Assembly (NCBI GenBank): GCA_028819305.1 | Contig: JAPPLY010000065.1 | Span: 1 to 38,018, forward strand | Length of the DNA stretch: 38,018 nucleotides | Source: Bdellovibrionales bacterium | GTDB taxonomy: Bacteria > Bdellovibrionota > Bdellovibrionia > Bdellovibrionales > UBA1609 | Reading direction: 5' to 3' | Part shown: piece by piece, positions 18,743-27,733 of the stretch | Position numbering within the stretch: the stretch's first letter is position 1 | Layout: each line of letters begins with the position of its first letter | Made by a program: the position numbers and the translations under genes | The notes under the pieces: model-generated | What the model was told of the DNA's origin: nothing | Database searches by the model: none | Seen by the model: only the letters and a program-made list of their open reading frames with translations

Positions 18743-19633
18743 CTATCCTTTATTACAAAGTTCTCGTATTCTTTGTGCTATCTTTATTAGGGCTTTTTGA
18801 AGACCCCCAGCAGCTACAACATCCTCCATCCGAATCATATTTTTTGTAAAAGCGAGCATGAGTGCAGTGTTTACATTTATCTCATGACCTACTACAAGAC
18901 CAGTTAGTACTCTAGAATGAGGGCTATTAAGAGCAGGAGGGCCAGGTATTTGCAATGATACCTCTATATCTTCTTTAATTGCCCTTTTGCCTAATTTCTC
19001 ATTGAAGGTTTTAAGTACACTCATAACCGTCGTGCGAGGCTGGGCTTCCCAAAAAGGCATATCATGTAAATTTTGTACTAAATCAAGTAAAACATTAGCC
19101 TCTGCAGGTTTATTTTCATTTGGCCTTTCACGGGTCATTGAGTGCAAGGAGATGTTTTCTGCAAATTTTACTATTACTTCCACATCTTCAGTACGGGCCA
19201 ATTCCACTTTTTTAGCTAGTTTTAATAAAGATGATCCTATTTCGGAACCCGTTTTATTAATCTCTTCTATGAGATTTTTCTTTGTAGTTTCTGATACTTT
19301 TCCTTCTCCCAATTTGTGAGATAATGCATCTACAATAGAGGTGGCCTCTTTGAGTGAAATAAAAACGATAGGGCTGGCTTTTTCTCCAGAATTTTTATCA
19401 GAATTTTTGTCTAAGTCCCTTAGAGTAACCTTACGAGGAGATAAATTCAAATCCTCGGACCTTTGCTGGTTTTCGGACTCGTATCTTGTTTCTGCTTCCT
19501 GATTAACATTTCTGTTTCCGAGTTCCCTATTTTTTGGGTCTTTGTGAGGACGTCGTTTTGCTTCTACATCAAATGAGCTAAGAATAAATAATATAGGTAA
19601 TAATAAGATAAAAATTCCACTAGTTGCGTTCAT
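18743..19633 (-). CDS. secreted hypothetical protein (signal peptide)
   Basis: MNATSGIFILLLPILFILSSFDVEAKRRPHK: hydrophobic signal sequence; SD ggcaaaaaggag upstream of ATG; no recognised domain. Confidence 0.7.
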   Translation of the reverse strand: MNATSGIFILLLPILFILSSFDVEAKRRPHKDPKNRELGNRNVNQEAETRYESENQQRSEDLNLSPRKVTLRDLDKNSDKNSGEKASPIVFISLKEATSIVDALSHKLGEGKVSETTKKNLIEEINKTGSEIGSSLLKLAKKVELARTEDVEVIVKFAENISLHSMTRERPNENKPAEANVLLDLVQNLHDMPFWEAQPRTTVMSVLKTFNEKLGKRAIKEDIEVSLQIPGPPALNSPHSRVLTGLVVGHEINVNTALMLAFTKNMIRMEDVVAAGGLQKALIKIAQRIRELCNKG

Positions 19634-19902
19634 AGTTTTATACTCCTTTTTGCCGTATTACTTTTCCCCTATTACATAACGGAAACAATCGCAAAATAAA
19701 AGCATTTTTTCTAATATTAGCATATTTTTTAAGGTAGCGTGAAAAATTTTCACCATCTCTCTACAAAATACACATATACTTTTACCCCACATGAGTCTTT
19801 TTTATACCAGATATAAGTTTATATTAAACTCAAAGGGTTTTATTTGGCGAACTCCCGTAAAATCTATGACAAATTGATCTCTTTATTAAACCCAATGAAA
19901 AG

Positions 19903-20034
19903 CTTCAGGAGAGAACAGGATTTAAAAGCGAGTTCGGCTTTGAACACAGAGTGGCCTATCCTCGCTTTTGCGGGGATGACAGCTCTGTGACAAAAGGCAT
20001 GTCTGAGCCTTTTAAATCCTGTTCTCTCCTGAAG
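19903..20034 (+). repeat. nested inverted-repeat element, copy 1 (+ orientation)
   Basis: Perfect 26-bp outer arms cttcaggagagaacaggatttaaaag (19903-19928) / cttttaaatcctgttctctcctgaag (20009-20034); inner stem cacagag (19945-19951)/ctctgtg (19983-19989) capped by cctcgcttttgcgggg. Confidence 0.85.
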
Positions 20035-20106
20035 AAAACTATTATTTTATATTATGTGTATAAGCTCCATATAAGGGGGGTTCTGTTAAAATAAAGAACT
20101 TAGTTT

Positions 20107-21306
20107 TTATATAACCAACTCTTTTGGGGGTTTTTGTGCGTTGTAGTTATTTATCATGACAGATCCATAAGCACCTGTGTCCAAAATAGCTAAAAAATCT
20201 CCTTCTTCCAGACCGGAGAAAACGCGATCTTTGCCCAGTACATCTGATGATTCACATATAGGCCCTACAACATCATAGGCTCGACCAGAGCCGGGTTTTT
20301 TCTCTAGTTGTACAATATGGTGATAGGCTTGATATAAACAAGGACGAATGAGATGATGCATTCCTGTATTAATAATAGCAAAATTTTTATACGAGCTGCT
20401 TTTTATGTACTGCACTTCTCCAATTAAACAGGCAAAACGAGCTGTTATAATTCTCCCGGGTTCTGTCAAAATTTGCGCCTTAACTGACTTAGAAAGTTCT
20501 TTTAAAAAAAAACCATATTCTTTTATTAATTTTAAATCCTGGTCTCTGTCCTGGCTTCTATAATCCATTCCTAAGCCCCCGCCTACATCAAATGTTTTGA
20601 GATCAAACTCCTCTTGCATCTCTTTATAAAGGTTCTTTATCTTCAATATGCCAGCTTTTAAAGGTTTTAAGTCGTGAATTTGAGAACCCATGTGCAAAGT
20701 TAAACCCTGTAATTTTAGCTGGGAAGGGTACTGTTTTAAAATTTCTTTTAACCCGGAAAGTTGCTCTAGTTCCATACCAAATTTATGTTCTCTTAAACCT
20801 GTTTTAATATAGGGGTGAGTGCTTACATCTATATCTGGATTCATACGAAAAGCTATGCTAGCTCTCTTACCTAAAGAGGTGGCTATTTCTGCTAATTTTT
20901 TTAGTTCAGAGGGGCTTTCTACATTAAACTGTAAAATATCTTTACTAAGAGCTAATTCCATTTCCTCTTTTGTTTTACCTACGCCTGAAAACACGATGTC
21001 TCGTCCTTTAAATCCGGCTTTTAAAGCTAATTGAATTTCTCCACCGGATACGACATCCACTCCTACCCCTTCTTTGCAGAAGGTTTTTAGTATTTCAGGA
21101 TGGGAATTAGCTTTCATGGCATAGTGCAGATGTGCTGGGGCTGTGTGTTTTTTAAAAACTCTCAATCTTTCTATAAGACCGATAAGATCGTATAAGTAAA
21201 AAGGAGTGCCTGTTTTTCGAGCCAAAGAAAGTAAATTATGTTTTTGCTTTTCCTGAATCAAATAAAGCTGATTTTTTTGATATTCCAGTGACATAAATTT
21301 CTCCAA
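20107..21306 (-). CDS. lysA: diaminopimelate decarboxylase
   Basis: PLP decarboxylase: LHYAMKANSHPEILKTFCKEGVGVDVVSGGEIQLALKAGF, GLTLHMGSQIHDL, FDVGGGLGMDY, TEPGRIITARFACLIGEV, GPICESSDVLGKDR. Confidence 0.93.
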   Translation of the reverse strand: MEKFMSLEYQKNQLYLIQEKQKHNLLSLARKTGTPFYLYDLIGLIERLRVFKKHTAPAHLHYAMKANSHPEILKTFCKEGVGVDVVSGGEIQLALKAGFKGRDIVFSGVGKTKEEMELALSKDILQFNVESPSELKKLAEIATSLGKRASIAFRMNPDIDVSTHPYIKTGLREHKFGMELEQLSGLKEILKQYPSQLKLQGLTLHMGSQIHDLKPLKAGILKIKNLYKEMQEEFDLKTFDVGGGLGMDYRSQDRDQDLKLIKEYGFFLKELSKSVKAQILTEPGRIITARFACLIGEVQYIKSSSYKNFAIINTGMHHLIRPCLYQAYHHIVQLEKKPGSGRAYDVVGPICESSDVLGKDRVFSGLEEGDFLAILDTGAYGSVMINNYNAQKPPKELVI

Positions 21307-21310
21307 TAGT

Positions 21311-21335
21311 TGTCACCCCCGCGAAAGCGGGGGTC
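21311..21335. repeat. GC palindrome (tgtcacccccgcgaaagcgggggtct) of the dispersed CCCGC-GAAA-GCGGG family
   Basis: Perfect short palindrome in the lysC-lysA intergenic region; same core at 22665, 22711, 23184 and elsewhere. Confidence 0.8.
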
Positions 21336-21375
21336 TATTTAGAACTATCCTCCCACAAGCAGGAATTAAACAAAG

Positions 21376-22587
21376 TTAGTATATAAGTATAAATTCTTCG
21401 TGGATAGCCTGAGCTGCCTCAGAAAGATATTTTTTATCTATAATAGCACTGATTTTAATTTCCGAGGTAGTTACCAAATGCATATCCACTCCTATTTTAT
21501 TTAAGACTTTAAAAAAACGGGCAGCCACCCCCGGATGGTTGGCCATTCCCACTCCGACAATAGATAGTTTTGCCAGGCCTTCAATAATATGGACCTTTTT
21601 TTGCTCGATTATTTCATAGATAATTTTTTTAGCCGCTTCTAAATCTTCTGCAGTTATGGAAAAGGCCAGCCTTTGCCCCTCTTTATGGTAACTTTGAGAG
21701 ATAATATCTACAGAAATATGTTTTTCAGCTAGCATAGTGAACAGATTAGCAATAAATTCCGTTCCGCTGGGAACCGGGTACATTTTAATAATCACGGTAT
21801 TTCTATCGTGGGTGACAGCAGACACTAATGGATTTTCCATAAATTCCTCCTTTGGAAGAATCCATGTTCCCTCTGTTTGTTCAAATGTGGATCGAACATG
21901 GATTTTGATTTTATATTTTGCTGCTATTTCAACAGAGCGGCAATGTAAAACTTGGCTTCCCAAGGAGGACATTTCCATCATTTCCTCGAAACTGAGTTTT
22001 GGAATTTGAGTGGCTTTTTTTATTAAGCGAGGATCGGCTGTGTAGATTTTGGGTACATCTGTAAAAATCTCACACTCGGATTGTTTGAAGGCGACAGCTA
22101 AAGCCACAGCCGTTGTATCACTTCCCCCTCTACCTAAAGTAGTGATGGTATTTCCGTTAGTGACTCCCTGAAAACCAGCTACTAAAGGAATATGGTTCAT
22201 TTTCAAGCAAGTCTTAATTTGTTTTGTGTTGATTTCTTGAATACGGGCACGAGAAAAAAGAGAATCTGTTTTAATACCTACCTGATGAGCTAAGAGCGGT
22301 GTGGCTTTTATATTTCTTTTTTCCAAAGCCAGAGCCAGAAGAGCTACACTGACCTGTTCGCCTGAAGCTAGTAACATATCATAAGCTTGTCCTCTACAAG
22401 AAGGAGCAATTTGTGTGGCTAGGCTAATCAGGCGGTTCGTCTCTCCAGACATGGCAGAAACCACAACTAAGGGGTTTTGTCCTAATAATTTATCTTTGGC
22501 AATGCGATCGGCTACCTGTTCAATTTTTTCAATGGACCCGACAGAGGTGCCACCAAATTTTTTAATATGTATTTGTTTGTGGTTCAT
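21376..22587 (-). CDS. lysC: aspartate kinase with C-terminal ACT domains
   Basis: IHIKKFGGTSVGSIEKIEQVADRI; TTLGRGGSDTTAVALAVAF; EIFTDVPKIYTADPRLI; ACT region LSIVGVGMANHPGVAARFFKVLNKIGVDMHLVTTSEIKISAII. Confidence 0.95.
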   Translation of the reverse strand: MNHKQIHIKKFGGTSVGSIEKIEQVADRIAKDKLLGQNPLVVVSAMSGETNRLISLATQIAPSCRGQAYDMLLASGEQVSVALLALALEKRNIKATPLLAHQVGIKTDSLFSRARIQEINTKQIKTCLKMNHIPLVAGFQGVTNGNTITTLGRGGSDTTAVALAVAFKQSECEIFTDVPKIYTADPRLIKKATQIPKLSFEEMMEMSSLGSQVLHCRSVEIAAKYKIKIHVRSTFEQTEGTWILPKEEFMENPLVSAVTHDRNTVIIKMYPVPSGTEFIANLFTMLAEKHISVDIISQSYHKEGQRLAFSITAEDLEAAKKIIYEIIEQKKVHIIEGLAKLSIVGVGMANHPGVAARFFKVLNKIGVDMHLVTTSEIKISAIIDKKYLSEAAQAIHEEFILIY

Positions 22588-22618
22588 GTTTTTTTAATTT
22601 ATTTTACTCTTAATTTTA

Positions 22619-22764
22619 GAGAAAAGAGCTTTAAAAGTTCAAACACGCGTTTTGCCACAGATCTGTCATTCCCGCGAAAGCGGGAATCTAACCTCTCTGT
22701 GCTCAAGTTTGTCCCCGCGAAAGCGAGGAACAGGGAGCTGAACTCATTTTAAAGCCCTTTTTTT
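22619..22764 (-). repeat. nested inverted-repeat element, copy 3 (minus orientation, in the 5' leader of lysC)
   Basis: Outer arms gagaaaagagctttaaaa / ttttaaagcccttttttt (one mismatch, two G:T); contains two GC palindromes (22665-22687, 22711-22728) and core GAGTTCaGC ... TCTGTGGCAAAACGCGTGTTTGAAC on the minus strand. Confidence 0.75.
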
Positions 22765-22892
22765 CTAATTAAAAGATAACATTTATTTTAACTAAAAAAG
22801 CTCAAAATCCTGTCTCCTTGGAAACAAAATTCAAACAGAGTAGGTATATAAAGGACTATCCTTTTCGTCAAAGAGAAATGTAATTTAGATAC

Positions 22893-22915
22893 TTAGTCGG
22901 TTCTGAAAAAGCCCT
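22893..22915 (+). repeat. solo copy of the MITE terminal repeat
   Basis: ttagtcggttctgaaaaagccct matches reverse complement of the right end of the 16994-17140 element (ttagtcggtactgaaaaagtcct) at 21/23 positions. Confidence 0.6.
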
Positions 22916-23183
22916 CACAAACTGTCATCCCCTTGAAAGCATTGTCATGCCCGCAAAAGCAGACATCTAGTCCTAATAATAGGCTGTATAAGTTTTAAAC
23001 AAGTATAAACATTATGAATAGTATAAATTAAAAACTCTTATTTGTTTAGCCTAATCCAATTGTATAAATTTTAAACATCAATGTAATTATTTCATTCGAG
23101 AAAAATATATCTTTATTTTTTAAATTTTCTCATGTTTATATTGTGTTTCCGATGTGCTCACTTTTGTAGTAACTCTACTGATT

Positions 23184-23207
23184 GTTCCCGCTTTCGCGGG
23201 AACGACA
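23184..23207. repeat. GC palindrome gttcccgctttcgcgggaacgac
   Basis: Perfect palindrome, same family as other dispersed copies. Confidence 0.8.
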
Positions 23208-23246
23208 GAGAGAGTGGGAACGACAAAGAAGGCGAAATAGAGATAA

Positions 23247-23389
23247 GCTCTTCAGGAGAAAATAGGGAGCAAAAGTGAGTTCGGTTCCCCGTTTCCACGG
23301 GGACAAGCTTGAGCACAATGCGACTGAAAGTTGCTTTGTGGCAAAACGCATGTTTGAGCCTTTTGACTCCCTATTTTCTCCTGAAGAGC
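23247..23389 (+). repeat. nested inverted-repeat element, copy 2 (+ orientation, upstream of 1391-aa gene)
   Basis: Outer arms gctcttcaggagaaaatagggagcaaaag (23247-23275) / cttttgactccctattttctcctgaagagc (23360-23389), complementary with a single-nt bulge; inner hairpins ccccgt-ttcc-acgggg and cacaa-tgcgact-gaa-agttgc-tttgtg. Confidence 0.85.
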
Positions 23390-23501
23390 AAGAGCGACTG
23401 GATTTCCGTTTATACGAACTATCAGGATCAATATAAAAAGAAGATTCATTGGAGCTTAAAGGCGCTGATTTTTACAGCAACTAAAAAAAGAGAAGAGGAA
23501 T

Positions 23502-26500
23502 ATGAAGTATAGATATATTGTAATTACTTTGCTTTTTTTTATCCCTGTTTTAACTCATGCTGTAAGTGGGGAACGGGCTTCTTTTTCTGAAGAAGATAAA
23601 GGGGCCATGCGCCCAGATCAAATTACCTGGGATCATGTAGAAGAGCTACTTAACTTTATGAATTTGGAATTAACGGAAAAAGAAATTGTAAAAGAAAACA
23701 GATTACTTGAGGCTCGACAAAACGAGGACTATAGTATCCTTCAAAGACTGGATTCTATAAAACAGAGAACATATTCTGGGGTAGCTGGACATCAGCTTAA
23801 AGGTTTTGGTCCGGAGGCCGCTATTTTTTACGCAGCTATCGGTGGTAATATGGTAGTAGGGTCTTATATAAATTCCATAACGAAAGAAGGGAGATCAGAC
23901 CCTCGATGGATGGAAAACCTACTTTATGAAATGACATCACCGGTAGGTGTTTTTAGCTTTTTTTGTTTCGTGATGGCAAGTGGGCAAACCAATCTTCTTT
24001 ATTCCCGTCTGCTTTCTCCTGGATGGGATGTTCATTTTAAAAGAGGACCTTTTAAAGGCCGGCGAATAATAAAAACAAAGCCTTTGTTTTCACCTGGTAT
24101 ATTACAACCCCGTCTGGATCTCTTAAGAAGAAAAGCCACCTCCCAAAGGCTTTTGAAAGAGTATGGTGCATCTGGAACACCTCATACTAGTTTTCGCACC
24201 GCACTTAGATACCAAAAAGCAAGGTTCGGACCGAAGCTAGGTCTCTCCTTTGCCGGTCCCTTGGGGATGAGTGTTGGTATGCTGGCCTCTAATATAGTAC
24301 ATGAACTGGATTACATTCGGCTTTATAATCCTCATGTTGGCCCTTGTTGGGATAGCTTTACAGGTAAGGAAGGTGTAATAGATGAAGCAGATATGAAACT
24401 CCATTGTGATCTATTTTGGGATGGGATGGGTAGTACTATAGTGTCTTGGGCACCGGGTTTGGCCTCTCTAGTGACGGCTTCTGTTATTTCTCATGCGGCT
24501 GTGAATGCTGCTTACGGATTAGCAGGGAGAGCTATCGAAGGTGCTAAACATTTAAGAACTAGACCTTTTCAAATGAGTCAAAATATTTTAAACAATTGGG
24601 CCAAGCGAACCGGTGTTCGTGTTCCCTGGAAGATGCTAACTAGTGCGGCCTCTTTTATTCCCACTCCTGCCACTACGGGTGTTAAGGCTGGTGCTAAAGG
24701 ACTTGGACTCGGTATTGAAGCCATAGCTCAGTGGATAAAAGGATTCATCCTACCCCCTGGCACGCAAATAGTGAAAGGTAACAGGGTGAACAACAAGGGA
24801 TTTGGTTCTAGGTTCATAAACTTATTGGCTTTTATGTTAACGGATACATGGATCACTCATGATTTTTATAGTGCTATCTGGACAGAAACCATAAAAGCCG
24901 GTGATGTTTCGGATGGGATGAGAGATTTTATAACATATAGTAATGTGGACTCTAAAATCTGTGATAGGGATGATGACTGTGAATACCATGAGAGTATTTT
25001 TTCCGCCCATGAAACCGCTTTAACATTTGATCGCTGGAGACAGTTTAGGATGGAAAAGGCCGCAGCATCCTGGCAGAACTGGTTTAAATATGTTTCCAGT
25101 ACAACAGGTTCTTTTGAACAAATTTATTATTTATACTACCTGCTTTTTCAAGCTAAAAGGAATAAAAACAACTTCCATGATGTGAAATACTTTGGTGATC
25201 TTAGTGAAGAGGCTTTGTTTTCCAGTGATGTAGGCTATGCACCAAAAGAGGGTACAGCAAGGTCTTTTTTTGAGGGTATGATAAGTCAGATCAATGAACA
25301 TATTGGAAAAAGTAACATATCTAAGCCATCTAATGTAGCACTGGATGTGGTATCTGATTCTCCTTATCATTTTTTAAATCCGGAGATTAGTGTAAGTAGA
25401 AATGAGGGGGATCGTCCCTTTGTTTTAAGATCTCTTTTTAGTGTTGTAGATACTCGTGTTCCCTTAGAACCTTTTTATGGTGATCATTGGGGGGAAGCTC
25501 TAAGACAGGAAGAGGAGAAAATATATAAATACGAGAACCCGGATAGGATAATTAAGGAACATTTTGTTTATTTAGAGGAAATAACTAAAGATTACATGGG
25601 TACCCTTTTAGAAAAAAATTCTGAGACGAATGAGGATTATGAAGAAATCATAAGTGATTTGAAGAAATATTATACGAAAATATTGGAACCATCTATTGAC
25701 CTCTTGGAAAGGGAAATGAAAGGTGTGCCAATAAACTCTAATGGAGGAACAAAGCTCAATAATTATGTTGATGAAATCTTGAGTTTATATGCAGAACGCT
25801 TTAACCTGCTGGTAGAATCGCAACCAAATGATCTAGATGTCAATTTTTCTGCTTTTAATTTCCTTATTCATTGGTATTTTAATGATTGGCTTGAACAGCT
25901 CGCCTTGGAAAAAGATAAAATTCTTTCACAAGGGGTGCTAGTAGATGGAGCCGCCGTTGCAGAAAGAGTTGCAAATCGTTTAAGAAAAAAAATACTCTCG
26001 GCAGGGCTGGAGTATCTCAATAAAATTATAGAATGGGAGAAGAAAAAATATTCCGGCAGATATGTAAATTATATCTATTCAGATTTAAAGGACCAAATAA
26101 AAAACCTGCCTCCTGAGATGATAGGTGTTTATCAGAGACTAGGGACAGATAATATTTTCGCTCAACTATACGCAAGAACCTTTGTACCAAATAAAACAGC
26201 AAGTAAAGAAGACCATCCTGCTGAAAATAAAGCTCAAAAATACATTCAAATAAAACCCGAAGCTCCAGGTATGTTTACAGTAAAGACCGTAAACGCAGAT
26301 TATCGTTTGAGAGAGGATACATTTGATGTGAATTATCACCCCGATCGTTTGTTGGGACTTCGTACAAAAGGCTTTATGGATTTTGTAATAGCTTCTGCTG
26401 TTTGTGGCCCCGATCCAATGGAAATAGCAAAGCCAACAGAAGAGCAAATGAATGGGTTATTATCCAACAATGAGGATAAGTTTTTAAAGGAGCTTAAGGA

Positions 26501-27677
26501 GCTTATGGATTCTGTTCCTCTTTTTAGTTCTTTTATAGGTATGGACTGGATAGCGGGAAAAGGAGCTTCTTATGCTTTTTACCCCCCTCGTATTACGACC
26601 CTGGATGAAAAGACGAGAAAGGCTATATGTCGTGATTTGTATTCCCGTAGCGGTATAGTGAAGGATCTTTATAATGGGCATTTTCCGGTAGGAGACAGGG
26701 TCTATAACAACCTTTTACATCTAGTTTTGGACCATATCGGGTTTAAGGATGGAGAGACACAGGTGTCCTCTTTAGAAGATTTTGTTGAATGGTGGAATGA
26801 AAAAATCAGCCTCTATATGACATTCTTTCAGATAGCATCGGATCAGGAGTATAAGAGGATTGTTAAACATGATTTTATGGGGCCTCTTTTTATGAAAGAT
26901 ATAGAAGACACAACAATGACCAGTTATTTATTACAGACCGATTTTTCAAAACTAGATTTCTCAGGTTCATCTGAATGGGATAATATATCTCTATTATCTC
27001 ACGGCGGGTTTATAAAAAAAGGCCCGCGTATACATAATCACTATGACAGTCGTGTTGGTGTGGCTAGACCACGGAGGGTCTATAATGTGAGTTTGCCTAA
27101 AGGGGTATTTCAGAGTATGCACTTTGAGGCGCTCTATTGGTCGGATATGATATTGCATTTTGCCAGGAAGAAAGGTCTTTCCGATGAAAACAGGGGAAAA
27201 TTAAGAGGAGCCTTAAAACAATTTGCAGAAGAATTTAATATATCAGAAGAATGCTCTTTTTCAGAAGATGTATCATTATGGTCTGTTGAACAAATGGCCT
27301 GTCATATAAAATGGGCCAAGGGGTTTTTAAAAAACGGAGGAAAATTACAATACTTGAATAATTTATTGGAGGTGGATGTAAATAACGCTCTGGATATTTC
27401 TGTAGAACTGTTGATCGAGCGAGCTAATCCAGATGATCCTGACAATCAAACATTCTCTCTTTCCCAGGAGGAGCAGAAGGAACAACGAGAAAGGGCTATT
27501 AGTGCTTTTAAATGTGAGCCGGAAGCCGAGGGTTGTGATTTACCTCTTCAGCTTATCAATTTTTTTATTATCAGGCTCAATCAGATTTTAACAGAGGCTA
27601 CTACTTACGCGGATCAGGTGGGTTATATCTCTGAACATCCTGATGTTAAGGAAATAAATACACCATCGTTCCAGTGA
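23502..27677 (+). CDS. large (1391 aa) secreted/envelope hypothetical protein
   Basis: Single long ORF with N-terminal signal peptide MKYRYIVITLLFFIPVLTHAVSG and internal hydrophobic segments; SD-like agagaagagg before ATG; no recognised domain. Confidence 0.85.
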   Translation: MKYRYIVITLLFFIPVLTHAVSGERASFSEEDKGAMRPDQITWDHVEELLNFMNLELTEKEIVKENRLLEARQNEDYSILQRLDSIKQRTYSGVAGHQLKGFGPEAAIFYAAIGGNMVVGSYINSITKEGRSDPRWMENLLYEMTSPVGVFSFFCFVMASGQTNLLYSRLLSPGWDVHFKRGPFKGRRIIKTKPLFSPGILQPRLDLLRRKATSQRLLKEYGASGTPHTSFRTALRYQKARFGPKLGLSFAGPLGMSVGMLASNIVHELDYIRLYNPHVGPCWDSFTGKEGVIDEADMKLHCDLFWDGMGSTIVSWAPGLASLVTASVISHAAVNAAYGLAGRAIEGAKHLRTRPFQMSQNILNNWAKRTGVRVPWKMLTSAASFIPTPATTGVKAGAKGLGLGIEAIAQWIKGFILPPGTQIVKGNRVNNKGFGSRFINLLAFMLTDTWITHDFYSAIWTETIKAGDVSDGMRDFITYSNVDSKICDRDDDCEYHESIFSAHETALTFDRWRQFRMEKAAASWQNWFKYVSSTTGSFEQIYYLYYLLFQAKRNKNNFHDVKYFGDLSEEALFSSDVGYAPKEGTARSFFEGMISQINEHIGKSNISKPSNVALDVVSDSPYHFLNPEISVSRNEGDRPFVLRSLFSVVDTRVPLEPFYGDHWGEALRQEEEKIYKYENPDRIIKEHFVYLEEITKDYMGTLLEKNSETNEDYEEIISDLKKYYTKILEPSIDLLEREMKGVPINSNGGTKLNNYVDEILSLYAERFNLLVESQPNDLDVNFSAFNFLIHWYFNDWLEQLALEKDKILSQGVLVDGAAVAERVANRLRKKILSAGLEYLNKIIEWEKKKYSGRYVNYIYSDLKDQIKNLPPEMIGVYQRLGTDNIFAQLYARTFVPNKTASKEDHPAENKAQKYIQIKPEAPGMFTVKTVNADYRLREDTFDVNYHPDRLLGLRTKGFMDFVIASAVCGPDPMEIAKPTEEQMNGLLSNNEDKFLKELKELMDSVPLFSSFIGMDWIAGKGASYAFYPPRITTLDEKTRKAICRDLYSRSGIVKDLYNGHFPVGDRVYNNLLHLVLDHIGFKDGETQVSSLEDFVEWWNEKISLYMTFFQIASDQEYKRIVKHDFMGPLFMKDIEDTTMTSYLLQTDFSKLDFSGSSEWDNISLLSHGGFIKKGPRIHNHYDSRVGVARPRRVYNVSLPKGVFQSMHFEALYWSDMILHFARKKGLSDENRGKLRGALKQFAEEFNISEECSFSEDVSLWSVEQMACHIKWAKGFLKNGGKLQYLNNLLEVDVNNALDISVELLIERANPDDPDNQTFSLSQEEQKEQRERAISAFKCEPEAEGCDLPLQLINFFIIRLNQILTEATTYADQVGYISEHPDVKEINTPSFQ

Positions 27678-27682
27678 GGAAA

Positions 27683-27729
27683 GAACTGAAAAGTTACGGA
27701 AAAGCTTGTCCCCGTAGAAATGGGGATTA
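27683..27729. repeat. dispersed repeat with GC palindrome; homologous to 35243-35300
   Basis: aactgaaaagttacggaaaagcttgtccccgtagaaatggggattatatcct resembles agctgaaaagtggcggaaaaactgatccccgtggaaacgaggatcatacct. Confidence 0.7.
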
Positions 27730-27733
27730 TATC

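Noticed and set aside
22588-22764. Lysine riboswitch (L-box) upstream of lysC
   Set aside because: No recognisable L-box core; the leader is occupied by the dispersed nested repeat, which also occurs at unrelated sites.
13521-23304. Possible CRISPR array from recurring palindromic repeats
   Set aside because: Repeats are irregularly spaced, in both orientations, with no uniform spacers and no cas genes; better described as dispersed palindromes.
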